A stretch of DNA of 64,000 nucleotides from Flexivirga endophytica (GTDB lineage: Bacteria > Actinomycetota > Actinomycetes > Actinomycetales > Dermatophilaceae): positions 174,295-238,294 of the forward strand of contig NZ_BMHI01000007.1 of NCBI RefSeq assembly GCF_014640635.1, written 5' to 3'. This document shows positions 25,460 to 34,751 of this stretch, one piece after another; positions within the stretch are counted from its first letter, which is position 1; every line of letters starts with the position of its first letter. The notes under the pieces are model-generated. The model saw nothing but the letters and a program-made list of their open reading frames with translations, was not told where the DNA came from and made no database searches. The position numbers and the translations under genes were made by a program.

Positions 25460-28400
25460 GTGCCATCACCTCGTCGTGTTCAGCCCCTGTCCACCCCCGT
25501 CCGTCACAGTGAGGCTTTCCTCAGGATCAACCTCCGCCTGGTTGCGATCGTCACCGCCGCACTCGTCGCGTGCGCGCTGGTGGCACCCGGCGGCCGCGCC
25601 GCCGCGGCGGCGGATCACCCGCCGGTCGCCCATTCCCAGCAACTCGCCGGGTTGGACGGCGCCGATTCGGTCTACCTGCGGCAGCGCACCACGGCCGTCG
25701 CACCCGGATTGGATCTGACATCGTTCCAGCGCATGCAACCCGGCGGTTGGGTCACCGGCCGGGTGATGACCGCAGACCTCGCGACGCCGTCGCTCTCCCT
25801 CGGCCTGTCCGACGGCGGAGCCGTCTCGGGGGCCAACGCACCGGTCAGCGAGTTCGCGAAGCAACCGCACGTCGTCGCCGCGGTCAACGGCGACTACTAC
25901 GACATGAACGCCTCGGACGCACCCGTCGGCACCGATGTGAGCGACGGGACGGTGCACAACGCCGGCGCCACGCCCCGACAGGCGTTCACCCTGACCGACG
26001 GCAAGGCAGCGATCCAGCAGCTGATGTCCGCCGCGACCGTCACCGCCGGTGAAGGCACGACAAAGATCGCGGCGGTGAATTCGCCGACGTTCGCAGCAGA
26101 TTCAGTCGGTCTCTTCACTTCTCTGTGGGGCACGTACCCGATCGGCCGGCTCATCGGCAAGAGCGAGGAGGTCCGCGTCCTCACCGTCGAGAAGAACGTC
26201 GTCACCGCCGTCAGCGACGACCGGTCGGCGTTGGACGAGCCTGCCGACATACCGTCCGGCAGCTCAGTGCTCGTCGCGCGGGGCAGTGCGACCGAACAGC
26301 TCGCGTCGCTCGAGGTCGGCACGCACGTCGACCTCACCGTCACGGCGAACGCCTCGGTCGACCTGGCGGTCGGCGGCAGCCAACGGCTGCTCGCCGACGG
26401 CAAGCGCACGACCGACGACGAGGTGACCGCGGCACGCACCGCTATCGGTATCAGCAAGGACGGCAGCCGGCTGTGGGTCGTCAGTCTCGACGGCCGCCAG
26501 GGCGACAGCCACGGCATGTCGATCCAGGAGCTGGCCGCCTTCATGGACGACCTCGGCGCCTGGAACGCCATCAACCTCGACGGCGGCGGATCGACGGACA
26601 TGGTCGCGCGACCCGCCGGCACGAGCGACCTCACCGTCGTCGGTCGCCCGTCCGACGGCGCCGAGCGACGCGTCTCCAACGCGCTGGTCTTCCGCTCGAC
26701 AGCCACGGGCCCGTCCACGGACGTGTCCGTCCGCCCCGACCTGCAGCCGGCGGCCGGCCTGACCGCCGACGGCGCCAACGACACCCTGATCGGCCTGAGC
26801 CGCACCCTGCACGGCACCCGACTCGCGGCCGACCTCGGGCCGACCCCCGGCGGCGGTCACTTCACCGCGGCGCCTGGTCGAGTGCTCGAGCGGGTGTCCA
26901 CCGGCTCCGGACAAGCGGTGGTGCGCGGCCGCGCGACCGGCTCCGCCAAGGTCACCCTCCGCGCCGGCCCCGCCGCAGCCACCGCGCCGATCACCGTGCA
27001 CGGCAAGGTCGCCCGGGTGACGCCGTCCAGCACGGTGCTGTCGATCCCGTCCGGGGACGACACCGGCATGCTCCGTCTGAGCGCGACGGATGCCGACGGC
27101 TTCAGCGTCCCCGTCGAGACGCGCGACGTCCGGGTCCGCGCCGGCGACGGCGTCACGGTCGCCACCGACGGGGTCTCCGGCTTCACCGTCACGCCGAAGG
27201 CCGACAAGCTCTCCACGTCGATCATCTTCACCGTCGCCGATCACGAGGTCACCGTCCCGGTCACCGTGGGGTATGACGAGAAGACCCTCGCCGACTTCTC
27301 CGATGCCGCGTCCTGGACCTTCGAAGCCGCGCGGGCGACCGGATCGGTCAGCCCGGTCCCGGGTCCGAACGGCAACAAGGGTCTCGCGCTCGACCTCGAC
27401 TTCAGCACCAGCACCGCCACCCGTGGTGCGTATGCGGTGCCGCCCGCACCCATTGCCGTTCCAGGTCAGCCGCAGGCCCTCACCCTCTGGATCAAGGGCA
27501 CCGGCAAGGGCGAATGGCCGCGGCTGCAGGTCATCAAGGGCGACGGCACCACCACCAACCTCGACCCCGAGCAGGGCGCGAGCAATCCGATCGTCACCTG
27601 GAACGGCTGGCAGCAGGTGCGCTTCCCGGTGCCGGCGGGGACGCCATACCCGCTCACCCTGGCCAAGATCCGCTTCATGGAGACGCGGTCCGACGCGGGC
27701 TACACCGACCAGCTGGCGGTAGCCGGTCTGGCCGCGCAGGTGCCGCCGGCAGTGTCGGTGCCGGAGAGCCCGTGGCCGACCGACCCCGCGGTCGTCGCGG
27801 GTGGTCGCACCGACGACAGCCCGCAGCGGATCGCGGTCATGAGCGACACCCAATTCGTCGCACGCGACCCCGACTCGGCGATCGTCAAGGCGGGCCGGCG
27901 TGCGCTGCGCGAGATCATCGCCGCGAAACCGGACCTGCTGGTCATCGACGGTGACCTGGTCGACGAGGCCTCTCCGGCCGACATCGCCTTCGCGAAGAAG
28001 ATCCTCGACGAGGAGATCGGCACGCAGGTCCCCTACATCTATGTGCCCGGCAACCACGAGGTGATGGGTGGCCCGATCAGCAACTTCGAGAAGGTCTTCG
28101 GCGCCACCTCGACGCACCGCGACCTGGGTCGCACGAAGATCATCACACTCGACTCGTCCTCCGGCACGCTGCATCCCGGCGGCTCGACGGAACAGCTGCG
28201 GATGCTGCAGCAGCAGCTCGCCGACGCGGCGCGCAATCCACGGATCACCGGAGTCCTGGTCTTCAATCACCACCCGGTCGACGACCCGCAACCCGACAAG
28301 GCGTCGCAGCTCGGTGACCGCTACGAGGCCGCCGCACTGCGTAGGACCCTGGCGCGCTTCACCGCGACCAGCGGCAAGTCGATCGCCCAGGTCAACGGCC

Positions 28401-28888
28401 ACGTCGGGATCTTCTACACCGACGCCGCGGACGGCGTCACACGCGTGATCAACGGCAACTCCGGCAAGACGCCCAGCGGCTCGGCGGACCGTGGCGGATT
28501 CACAGGGTGGACGATGCTCGGCATCGACCCGGCCGCCGGTCAGGTCGGCACGGTGCCGCGGACCGGAGCACGCCTGCAGTGGCTGCGCGACGAGACGCAC
28601 GCACGCGTCGACTCGTTGCGACTCACGGCCCCGAAGCAGCTCGCGGTCGGCGCGAGCGCGAAGGTCACCGCAACCATCGACCAGGACGACACCCGGGAGG
28701 TCCCGGTCGCTTGGCCGGTCAGCGCCGCCTGGGCCGGTCACGGCGTGCGGGTCGGCACCTCGCACGGTCCGGCGGTAGTCACCTTCGATCCTGCGACCGG
28801 AAAGCTGACCGCCCTGCGGAAGGGCAGCGCCACGCTCTCCGTCACCGTCAATGGCGTGACGAAGGAGGCGGCCATCCGGGTCGGCTGA
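25460..28888 (+). CDS. Exported phosphodiester glycosidase / calcineurin-like phosphoesterase
   Basis: 1142 aa from the GTG at 25460. A Sec signal lies in the first 50 residues (LRLVAIVTAALVACALVAPG, then Ala-rich). Residues of about 90-410 are a NAGPA-type phosphodiester glycosidase domain (VNGDYYDMN; NAINLDGGGSTDM near residue 375). Beta-sandwich or Ig-like parts follow. At about 790-1025 is a metallophosphoesterase (AVMSDTQF, VIDGDLVDE, YVPGNHE near 863, NHHPVDD, NGHVG near 978). A BIG2-like domain ends the chain. The pairing suggests removal of a sugar and then a phosphate from an extracellular glycan or teichoic-acid-like polymer; that is inference. Confidence 0.88.
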   Translation: MPSPRRVQPLSTPVRHSEAFLRINLRLVAIVTAALVACALVAPGGRAAAAADHPPVAHSQQLAGLDGADSVYLRQRTTAVAPGLDLTSFQRMQPGGWVTGRVMTADLATPSLSLGLSDGGAVSGANAPVSEFAKQPHVVAAVNGDYYDMNASDAPVGTDVSDGTVHNAGATPRQAFTLTDGKAAIQQLMSAATVTAGEGTTKIAAVNSPTFAADSVGLFTSLWGTYPIGRLIGKSEEVRVLTVEKNVVTAVSDDRSALDEPADIPSGSSVLVARGSATEQLASLEVGTHVDLTVTANASVDLAVGGSQRLLADGKRTTDDEVTAARTAIGISKDGSRLWVVSLDGRQGDSHGMSIQELAAFMDDLGAWNAINLDGGGSTDMVARPAGTSDLTVVGRPSDGAERRVSNALVFRSTATGPSTDVSVRPDLQPAAGLTADGANDTLIGLSRTLHGTRLAADLGPTPGGGHFTAAPGRVLERVSTGSGQAVVRGRATGSAKVTLRAGPAAATAPITVHGKVARVTPSSTVLSIPSGDDTGMLRLSATDADGFSVPVETRDVRVRAGDGVTVATDGVSGFTVTPKADKLSTSIIFTVADHEVTVPVTVGYDEKTLADFSDAASWTFEAARATGSVSPVPGPNGNKGLALDLDFSTSTATRGAYAVPPAPIAVPGQPQALTLWIKGTGKGEWPRLQVIKGDGTTTNLDPEQGASNPIVTWNGWQQVRFPVPAGTPYPLTLAKIRFMETRSDAGYTDQLAVAGLAAQVPPAVSVPESPWPTDPAVVAGGRTDDSPQRIAVMSDTQFVARDPDSAIVKAGRRALREIIAAKPDLLVIDGDLVDEASPADIAFAKKILDEEIGTQVPYIYVPGNHEVMGGPISNFEKVFGATSTHRDLGRTKIITLDSSSGTLHPGGSTEQLRMLQQQLADAARNPRITGVLVFNHHPVDDPQPDKASQLGDRYEAAALRRTLARFTATSGKSIAQVNGHVGIFYTDAADGVTRVINGNSGKTPSGSADRGGFTGWTMLGIDPAAGQVGTVPRTGARLQWLRDETHARVDSLRLTAPKQLAVGASAKVTATIDQDDTREVPVAWPVSAAWAGHGVRVGTSHGPAVVTFDPATGKLTALRKGSATLSVTVNGVTKEAAIRVG

Positions 28889-28906
28889 CGGCATAGATCG
28901 TGTTTC

Positions 28907-28948
28907 GGGTATGCCGGAAGTGCGCTCCACCGCACTTTCGGCATACCC
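28907..28948. terminator. Bidirectional terminator
   Basis: GGGTATGCCGgAAGTGCG and CGCACTTtCGGCATACCC form an 18-bp stem with one mismatch and a 6-base loop, between the convergent phosphoesterase and acyltransferase genes. Confidence 0.82.
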
Positions 28949-28976
28949 GCAAGCACGCGGTATGGCGCACCGAGCC

Positions 28977-30356
28977 TCAGGCGGTGGCTTCCTCCAGCTC
29001 GGCCAGCGCGTCCTCGATGTGGTGGATCATCCGCTGCACCGAGGGTGCGCTCTGTCGACAGGCCGTGATGCCGAAGTCGACCTGGTCGTCATACGTGACC
29101 AGGGTGATGTTCATCGCCATACCGTCGACGGGGATCGACGCCGGATAGGTGCCTTCGAGGTGAGCGCCGTTGAAATACATCTGTTTCCGAGGTCCCGGCA
29201 CGTTGGAGATGATGACGTTGAACGGCGGGCGGCCACCCAGGCTGTAGGTCGGCAGCATCGACAGTCCGAGACCGGCGACGTTGTAACCGGACATCAGCAG
29301 CAACTGCAACGGCGTGAGTTCGCGCATCGTCTCCTTGGCCGCGGTCGTCGACTCGTGGACGTCCTCGAGCCGCTCGAGCGGGTCATCGACGTGGGTGCCG
29401 AGGGTGGCGATCATCGCGCCGATCTCGTTGCCACCCACCTCGCTGGACTCATCGCGTAGGTTGACCGGGCACATCGCCGTCAGCGAACGATCCGGCAACT
29501 CGTCCAGCTCCCCGAGATAGCGCCGCAGGGCTCCGCCGCACACGGCGAGCACGACGTCGTTGAACGACACGTTGCACGACTTGGCGACCTGCCGGAACCG
29601 GCCGATCTCGAACGTCTGGGCGACGAACCGGCGGGATCCACCGATCCGGCCGTTGAGAATGGTCCGCGGGGCGTCGAACGGTGTCGACAGGCCGGTGTCG
29701 CGCAACGACCGGTAGGCGACCTTCAGCGAATTGGGGCCGATACTCACCAGCTCGCCGGCCAGATCCATGCCGCTGCGCAACACCGACATCGGGTTGGACA
29801 GCGCGTGGCCGGTCCGCTTCTCGGTCGCGGTCGCTTGCACCGTTTTCGCGGGGAGCGCGTAGGGCGGCATACAGTCCATCGCGTCCGGATCCGGGCTGCA
29901 CGCCTGCTGCATCAGGTGCAACGCCGACACGCCGTCGACCAGCGCGTGGTGGATCTTGGAGAAGACCGCCACCCGGCCGTCCTCGAGACCCTCGACGACG
30001 TGCGCCTCCCACAGCGGCCGGTGCCGATCGAGCAGCGAACCCTGCCAGCGGGAGGTCAGCTCGAAGAGTTCGCGCAGCCGATGAGGCCCCGGCACAGCGG
30101 AGCGCCGGATGTGGTGGTCGAGGTCGAGATGCTGGTCGACCGACCAGCGGAAGTTCCCCAGCAGCCCCACCGGGTCCTTCGGCTTCAGGCGGAAGCGCGG
30201 GCTGATCTGCTCGCTCGCGACGGTCAACTGTTGCCGCACCCAGTCCGGCGACTCGCCGTCGGGCACCGTGAACAACTGCAGTCCGCCGACGTGCATCGGG
30301 TGCTCGCGCGACTCGATCAGCAGGAATCCCGAATCGACCGGTCCCATTCCGGGCAT
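28977..30356 (-). CDS. Wax ester synthase / diacylglycerol acyltransferase (WS/DGAT)
   Basis: 459 aa from the ATG at 30356; an upstream in-frame start at 30398 gives an unlikely basic tail. The active-site motif HHALVDG is at residues 136-142 (HHxxxDG). Other family blocks are present: LLDRHRPLWEAHVVEGLEDG, NDVVLAVCGGALRRYL and NVIISNVPGPRKQMYFNGA. The enzyme joins acyl-CoA to diacylglycerol or a long-chain alcohol, making storage lipid at the membrane. Divergent from an HSL-type esterase gene, which suggests a lipid-related pair. Confidence 0.93.
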   Translation of the reverse strand: MPGMGPVDSGFLLIESREHPMHVGGLQLFTVPDGESPDWVRQQLTVASEQISPRFRLKPKDPVGLLGNFRWSVDQHLDLDHHIRRSAVPGPHRLRELFELTSRWQGSLLDRHRPLWEAHVVEGLEDGRVAVFSKIHHALVDGVSALHLMQQACSPDPDAMDCMPPYALPAKTVQATATEKRTGHALSNPMSVLRSGMDLAGELVSIGPNSLKVAYRSLRDTGLSTPFDAPRTILNGRIGGSRRFVAQTFEIGRFRQVAKSCNVSFNDVVLAVCGGALRRYLGELDELPDRSLTAMCPVNLRDESSEVGGNEIGAMIATLGTHVDDPLERLEDVHESTTAAKETMRELTPLQLLLMSGYNVAGLGLSMLPTYSLGGRPPFNVIISNVPGPRKQMYFNGAHLEGTYPASIPVDGMAMNITLVTYDDQVDFGITACRQSAPSVQRMIHHIEDALAELEEATA

Positions 30357-30474
30357 TGGTTTGCCGCCTCTCCGCTGCAGATCACGCTTGTTACGCAACC
30401 GTAGGCCTAGGGTAGGGCGCTGGACAGCGTCACTTCACCCTGTGGACAGCCGGATCTGAGCGAAGGAAGTCTCC

Positions 30475-31521
30475 ATGACGTCGACCACGCGGCCGAACGT
30501 CGATCACGCACACCCCGTCCGGACGAAGTTCCCCCGCACCAGCAGGCGCTCGGCCGCGCTGGCGGGCAGCCTGCGCACGGTGGCCAAGCCGGCTCTCAAC
30601 GTGTGGAGCTATGTGCCGTCGCTGTCCCGGTTGTCCGGCGTCATGGACCGCACCGCGGACAAGCTGACCCTGCCGATCGGCACCAGCGTCCGGACGGTGC
30701 AACTCGGGCCGTGCGACGCAGAGTGGATCCGTGCCTCCCGCGCCCGTGACGACGGCGCCGTCCTCTACCTGCGCGGCGGCGCGTTCATCGTCTGCAGTCT
30801 GGCCTCGCACCGCCGCCTGGTCGCGTCCACCTCTCGCGTCACCCGGCAGCCCGTGCTCAACGTCAACTTCCGGATGCTGCCCGAGGTCACGCTCGAAGGC
30901 ATGATCGCCGACTGCCTGGCGGGCTACCGGTGGTTGCTCGACGAGGGTTTCCCGGCCGACCGGATCAGCGTCGTCGGCGACTCCGCGGGCGGCTACCTGG
31001 CGTTCGCCGTCGCGCTCGCGCTGCGCGACGAGGGTCTGCCGATGCCGGCGTCGATCACCGGCCTGTCCCCGCTTCTCGATCTCGGCGTCGAGCGCAAGGA
31101 GGCCAGCCCGCACCGCGACAAGTGCGACCTGTTCACCGTGCGCAGCTGCCGTGCCCTGCAACGGCTCATCGCGCACGTCGACGACGAGCACGAGGCCGAC
31201 GGCGAGCGCGTGTGCCCCATCGACGCCGACCTGAGCGGCCTGCCGCCGGTGCTCATCCAGATGGGCTCACGGGAGATCCTGCGTCCCGATGCCGAAGTCA
31301 TGGTCGACCGGCTCGCCGAGGCGGGCGTGCCGACGCAACTGCAGATCTGGACCGGTCAGGTGCACGTCTTCCAGGCCGCCGCGTCGTGGGTGCCCGAGGC
31401 CGCCGAGGCGATGCGCGAGATCGGCCGGTTCGTCCGCGCCAACCTGGCTCAGTCCACGGGCAGCGTGCGCACCGCGCGGGAAGCCTCCGCCCGGGTCGCC
31501 AGCTCCTCGTCGGGCGGATAG
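30475..31521 (+). CDS. Alpha/beta hydrolase, hormone-sensitive lipase type
   Basis: 348 aa. The nucleophile elbow GDSAGG is at about residues 168-173 (catalytic Ser in the middle). The oxyanion-hole motif, usually HGGG, is here LRGGAFI near residue 100. Asp and His candidates are in the C-terminal part (ILRPDAEVMVD; QVHVFQ). It starts at the ATG at 30475 after GAAGGAAG and is divergent from the WS/DGAT gene. An esterase on acyl esters is likely. Its last 73 bp overlap the 3' end of truA on the other strand. Confidence 0.87.
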   Translation: MTSTTRPNVDHAHPVRTKFPRTSRRSAALAGSLRTVAKPALNVWSYVPSLSRLSGVMDRTADKLTLPIGTSVRTVQLGPCDAEWIRASRARDDGAVLYLRGGAFIVCSLASHRRLVASTSRVTRQPVLNVNFRMLPEVTLEGMIADCLAGYRWLLDEGFPADRISVVGDSAGGYLAFAVALALRDEGLPMPASITGLSPLLDLGVERKEASPHRDKCDLFTVRSCRALQRLIAHVDDEHEADGERVCPIDADLSGLPPVLIQMGSREILRPDAEVMVDRLAEAGVPTQLQIWTGQVHVFQAAASWVPEAAEAMREIGRFVRANLAQSTGSVRTAREASARVASSSSGG

Positions 31522-32285
31522 CTCACCTCTTCCAGGCACAGGCCGTGCGGCGCCATGACAGTCACGCCGGGGTCACGCCGGCCGGCGGTCAGCACCTCGG
31601 CCGGCCACTGTTCGGTATGGCGCCCGAGCCCCACCGGGACCACTGCGCCCACGAGGGACCGGACCATCGAGTGGCAGAACGCGTCGGCGAGGACCGTGCC
31701 GATCAGGACTCCGTCGGCATCGCGATGCCACCGGTAGTCCAGCAGCGTGCGCACCGTCGTCGCGCCCTCGCGCTTCTTGCAGAACGCCGCGAAATCCTTC
31801 AATCCCAACAGTTTTCGGGCGGCCGCGTCCATCGCCTCGACGTCGAGTGGTCCTCGCACGACCACGGTGTCGCGGCGTCGCAACGGGTCGAGGGTGGCCG
31901 GCTCGTCGACGAGTCGGTAGCTGTAGCGGCGTGACATCGCCGAGAAACGTGCGTCGAAGCCCCCCGGCGCGATCGTCACGCGGTGCACCACCACGTCGCC
32001 GGGGAGCACTCCGCCGAGGCGGCTGACTGCCGCCTCCCGCGGGCTGCGGGTGGATCGGCCCGGCAGGGCGGCATACAGGGCGTCGTCGACGTCGACATGA
32101 CAGACCGCGCCACGAGCGTGGACGCCGGCATCGGTGCGTCCCGCGACGGTCAGCTTCGGCGGGTCGCTGCGCAGGATCGTGCCGAGGCCCTCGGACAGCA
32201 CCTGCTCCACGGTCCGGCGGCCCGGTTGCATGGCCCAGCCGGAGAAATCGGTGCCGTCATACCCGAAGTCGATCCGCAACCGCAT
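31449..32285 (-). CDS. truA: tRNA pseudouridine(38-40) synthase
   Basis: 278 aa from the ATG at 32285 (MRLRIDFGYDGTDFSGWAMQ). The catalytic Asp is Asp52 in GRTDAGVHARG. Other TruA blocks are FSAMSRRYSYRLV, FAAFCKKREGATTVRTL and FCHSMVRSLVGAVV. Modifies uridines 38-40 in the tRNA anticodon stem. It usually follows rplQ directly; here an MFS gene on the opposite strand and a repeat array separate them. The 3' end overlaps the convergent hydrolase gene by 73 bp. Confidence 0.95.
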   Translation of the reverse strand: MRLRIDFGYDGTDFSGWAMQPGRRTVEQVLSEGLGTILRSDPPKLTVAGRTDAGVHARGAVCHVDVDDALYAALPGRSTRSPREAAVSRLGGVLPGDVVVHRVTIAPGGFDARFSAMSRRYSYRLVDEPATLDPLRRRDTVVVRGPLDVEAMDAAARKLLGLKDFAAFCKKREGATTVRTLLDYRWHRDADGVLIGTVLADAFCHSMVRSLVGAVVPVGLGRHTEQWPAEVLTAGRRDPGVTVMAPHGLCLEEVSYPPDEELATRAEASRAVRTLPVD

Positions 32286-32367
32286 GGTGCCGAGCTTATC
32301 GGGCGGCATACATGGTCAATCGTCCAATTTCTCCCCGCCGGGTTTCTCCGCGTGCCAGGATGCCGAC

Positions 32368-33528
32368 GTGAGCTACTCCCCTCGCGCCGCGATCGCGGCG
32401 GGCTACTTCGTGCAGGGCTGCGCCTTCCTGTCGCTCACCACGCGCCTGCCGAAGTTCGAAGACCATTGGGGCATCTCACAATTGGGCCTCACGCTGCTCA
32501 TGCTGATGATCGTGCTACTCGCCGGCTGCGGCTCGCTGCTGTCCGAGAAGGTCGCGCCGCGCCGCGGCAGCGCCATCCTGCTGCGGACCGGTTTGTTCGG
32601 GATCACCGTCGCGTTGTTGGTCAGCGGCAACGCCCCGAACATTCCCGTGCTCGTCGTCGGGCTGGCCGTGTATGGCGTCGTCCTCGGCATGGTGGACGCC
32701 ACGACGAACATGCAGGCGGTCTCACTCGAGCACCAGCTGCGCCGGACCGTGCTGCCATCGTTCCACGGCGCCTGGACCGCCGGCGGCATCACCGGCACGC
32801 TGCTCACCCTCGCGCTGCCGCACGCGTCGATCGCCGCCCTGTCGACGGGTCTGGCGGTGTTGCCGCTCGTGGTCGGGTTCGCCCGCTTCCTGCCCGGTTC
32901 GGGCACCGCGCCGAACCCGGAGGCGGCCGACGGCATCCCGTGGCGGCCGATCCTGCTGGTCGGGGCCGCGTGCGTGATCTTCTACACGGTCGACACCGCT
33001 TCGACCACTTGGGGCTCGGTCTATTTCGACCACACACTCGCTGCTCCGGAAGGCCTGGTCGCACTGGCCACGCTCCCCTACCTGGTGGCGTCGCTGGTGG
33101 CGCGTATCGCCGGCGACCGGATGACCGACCGCCTGGGCGCTCCGCAACTGCTGCGCAGCGGTGCCGTGATTGCCATCGTCGGTCTGGTCGTCGTGGTCGT
33201 CGCGCCCACGTGGCCGATCGGCGTTCTCGGCTTCCTCGTGCTCGGAGCCGGCATCGCGGTCGTCGCGCCGCTGTCCTACTCGGCGGCCGCCACCCTGGCC
33301 CGTGGCAACGGCACGCTCGATCCGGACGTCGCACGGGCGCGCACCGACGCAGTCATCGCGCGTTTCAACCAGTTCAATTATGTCGGCGCGCTGGTCGGCT
33401 CGGTCCTCACCGGCGCGATCGGCACCGGTTCACTGCGCATCGGGTATGCCGTGCCCGTCGTCCTGCTCGTCGCGCTGCTCCCGCTGGCGAAGGTGTTCGA
33501 CCGGGACCGGCTCGCTGCCGTGGGCTGA
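32368..33528 (+). CDS. MFS transporter
   Basis: 386 aa from the GTG at 32368. Twelve or so hydrophobic segments are visible, beginning SPRAAIAAGYFVQGCAFLSL. The loop after helix 2 and the central loop are short and basic. The pattern (QGCAFLSLTTRLP; NMQAVSLEHQLRRTVLPSFHG) is like FucP/YbjJ-type sugar or small-solute transporters of the major facilitator family. Divergent from truA with 82 bp between. Substrate unknown. Confidence 0.87.
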   Translation: MSYSPRAAIAAGYFVQGCAFLSLTTRLPKFEDHWGISQLGLTLLMLMIVLLAGCGSLLSEKVAPRRGSAILLRTGLFGITVALLVSGNAPNIPVLVVGLAVYGVVLGMVDATTNMQAVSLEHQLRRTVLPSFHGAWTAGGITGTLLTLALPHASIAALSTGLAVLPLVVGFARFLPGSGTAPNPEAADGIPWRPILLVGAACVIFYTVDTASTTWGSVYFDHTLAAPEGLVALATLPYLVASLVARIAGDRMTDRLGAPQLLRSGAVIAIVGLVVVVVAPTWPIGVLGFLVLGAGIAVVAPLSYSAAATLARGNGTLDPDVARARTDAVIARFNQFNYVGALVGSVLTGAIGTGSLRIGYAVPVVLLVALLPLAKVFDRDRLAAVG

Positions 33529-33538
33529 GGGCCGGCCT

Positions 33539-33885
33539 GGCCCGGCATACGGCGTGCAGGACCCGACCCGGTGTCACCACCTGACCGGCCCCGCACCCCG
33601 AACCCGTGCACAACCCGACACTGGGGAGACTGATGCGCGTCCCCCGGCCCGGGGCCCGGCATACGGCGTGCAGGACCCGACCCGGTGTCACCACCTGACC
33701 GGCCCCGCACCCCGAACCCGTGCACAACCCGACCCGGTGTCACCACCTGACCGGCCCCCGCACCCCGAACCCGTGCACGACCCGACCCGGTGTCACCACC
33801 TGACCGGCCCCGCACCCCGAACCCGTGCACAACCCGACACTGGGGAGACTGATGCGCGTCCCCCGGCCGGGGGCCCGGCATACCG
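33539..33885. repeat. Nested direct repeats, 52/53-bp and 114-bp spacing
   Basis: The word GTGTCACCACCTGACCGGCC recurs at 33571, 33685, 33737 and 33790. The larger unit GGCATACGGCGTGCAGGACC occurs twice (about 33543 and 33658), and CACTGGGGAGACTGATGCGC twice (about 33619 and 33837). So short units and long units are interleaved. The array fills most of the gap between the MFS gene and rplQ. Open frames through it are low-complexity and not credible genes. Confidence 0.88.
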
Positions 33886-33890
33886 ACGAA

Positions 33891-33924
33891 AAGGCCCGGA
33901 GCCGCTTGCGCGGATCCGGGCCTT
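33891..33924 (-). terminator. Terminator of the alpha operon
   Basis: AAGGCCCGGA and TCCGGGCCTT pair around a GC-rich loop that can itself fold. It lies 19 bp after the rplQ stop. Confidence 0.8.
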
Positions 33925-33943
33925 CCCGTTGTCGTACGGAGAG

Positions 33944-34684
33944 TTACTCCTTCTCGGAGCCCTCGGCGTCGTCAGCCTCAGCGGCCTCGGCGTCGTCCGC
34001 CTCGACCTGCTGAGCCTTCTCGCCACCGGCCGGCTCGAAGCCTGCGGCAGCAGCGGCCTCGGCCGTGGTGAACCAGACCTCGGCGACGGTCGAGTCGTAC
34101 CAACGCGAACCGGCGACGTGGTACTTCATCGAGTCCTCGTTGCCCTTGACCGTGAACTTCTCAGCGTCGGGCGACGCGCCGCCCTCGAGCGGAGCAGCGG
34201 ACTCGGGACCGAACTTGCCCTCGGCGGACTCGTCGGTGGACTCGGCAGCAGCCGCGTCCTCCTTGACCGAACGCTTCGTGGCGGCCTCGGCCTCGGCAAC
34301 GACGGCGCGCTTCGGCTTGGCGTTGACCGGCTCGCGAACGAGTTCGATGACGGCCATCGGCGCGTTGTCGCCCTTGCGGGGACCGATCTTGGTGATGCGG
34401 GTGTAGCCGCCCTGGCGGTCGGCCATGTCGGGCGCGATCTCGGTGAAGAGACGGTGCACGACACCCTTGTCACGGATGACGGTCATGACCCGACGACGGG
34501 CGTGCAGGTCACCGCGCTTGGCGAAGGTGACCAGACGCTCGGCGAGCGGGCGCAGCCGCTTTGCCTTGGCCTCGGTCGTGGTGATCCGGTCGTGCTCGAA
34601 CAGTGCCTGCGCCAGGTTGGCCAGGATCAGCCGCTCGTGCGCGGGGCCGCCACCGAGACGGGGACCCTTTGTTGGGGTAGGCAT
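33944..34684 (-). CDS. rplQ: 50S ribosomal protein L17 with an extra C-terminal module
   Basis: 246 aa, about twice the usual bacterial L17. Residues 1-118 are normal L17 ([39 protein letters not shown]). Residues 119-154 are a charged linker. Residues of about 155-221 form a module ending [40 protein letters not shown], then an acidic tail. The same module is at the C-terminus of L4 (49898-50098). It is the last gene of the alpha operon. The module's role is unknown to me. Confidence 0.96.
   Translation of the reverse strand: MPTPTKGPRLGGGPAHERLILANLAQALFEHDRITTTEAKAKRLRPLAERLVTFAKRGDLHARRRVMTVIRDKGVVHRLFTEIAPDMADRQGGYTRITKIGPRKGDNAPMAVIELVREPVNAKPKRAVVAEAEAATKRSVKEDAAAAESTDESAEGKFGPESAAPLEGGASPDAEKFTVKGNEDSMKYHVAGSRWYDSTVAEVWFTTAEAAAAAGFEPAGGEKAQQVEADDAEAAEADDAEGSEKE
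34022..34222 (-). other. L17 copy of the shared C-terminal module
   Basis: Covers L17 residues of about 155-221. In the 45-residue core from FTVKGN to GFEPAGG, 41 residues match the L4 copy (differences E/K, S/A, T/K, E/A). The DNA is also closely similar. The pattern GNxDSxxYHxxxSRWYxxT...WFxTxExAxAAGF resembles the Zn-type tail of thermonuclease and Ada-like proteins, but with the usual Cys replaced by Ser. Confidence 0.85.
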
Positions 34685-34751
34685 GAATTCTCCTTGTATG
34701 TCGAATCACGTTGTCCTACAACGTGATTCCGCGAACGTTGGTGGCGGTTGC

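Noticed and set aside
26264..28930. An 888-codon open frame on the minus strand
   Set aside because: It is the shadow of the phosphodiester glycosidase gene on the plus strand. The plus frame has a signal peptide and two recognised enzyme domains; the minus frame has none.
33539..33885. Possible CRISPR array or repeat-protein gene
   Set aside because: Spacing is irregular (114, 52, 53), the intervening sequence is itself repeated, and open frames have no start signal or domain.
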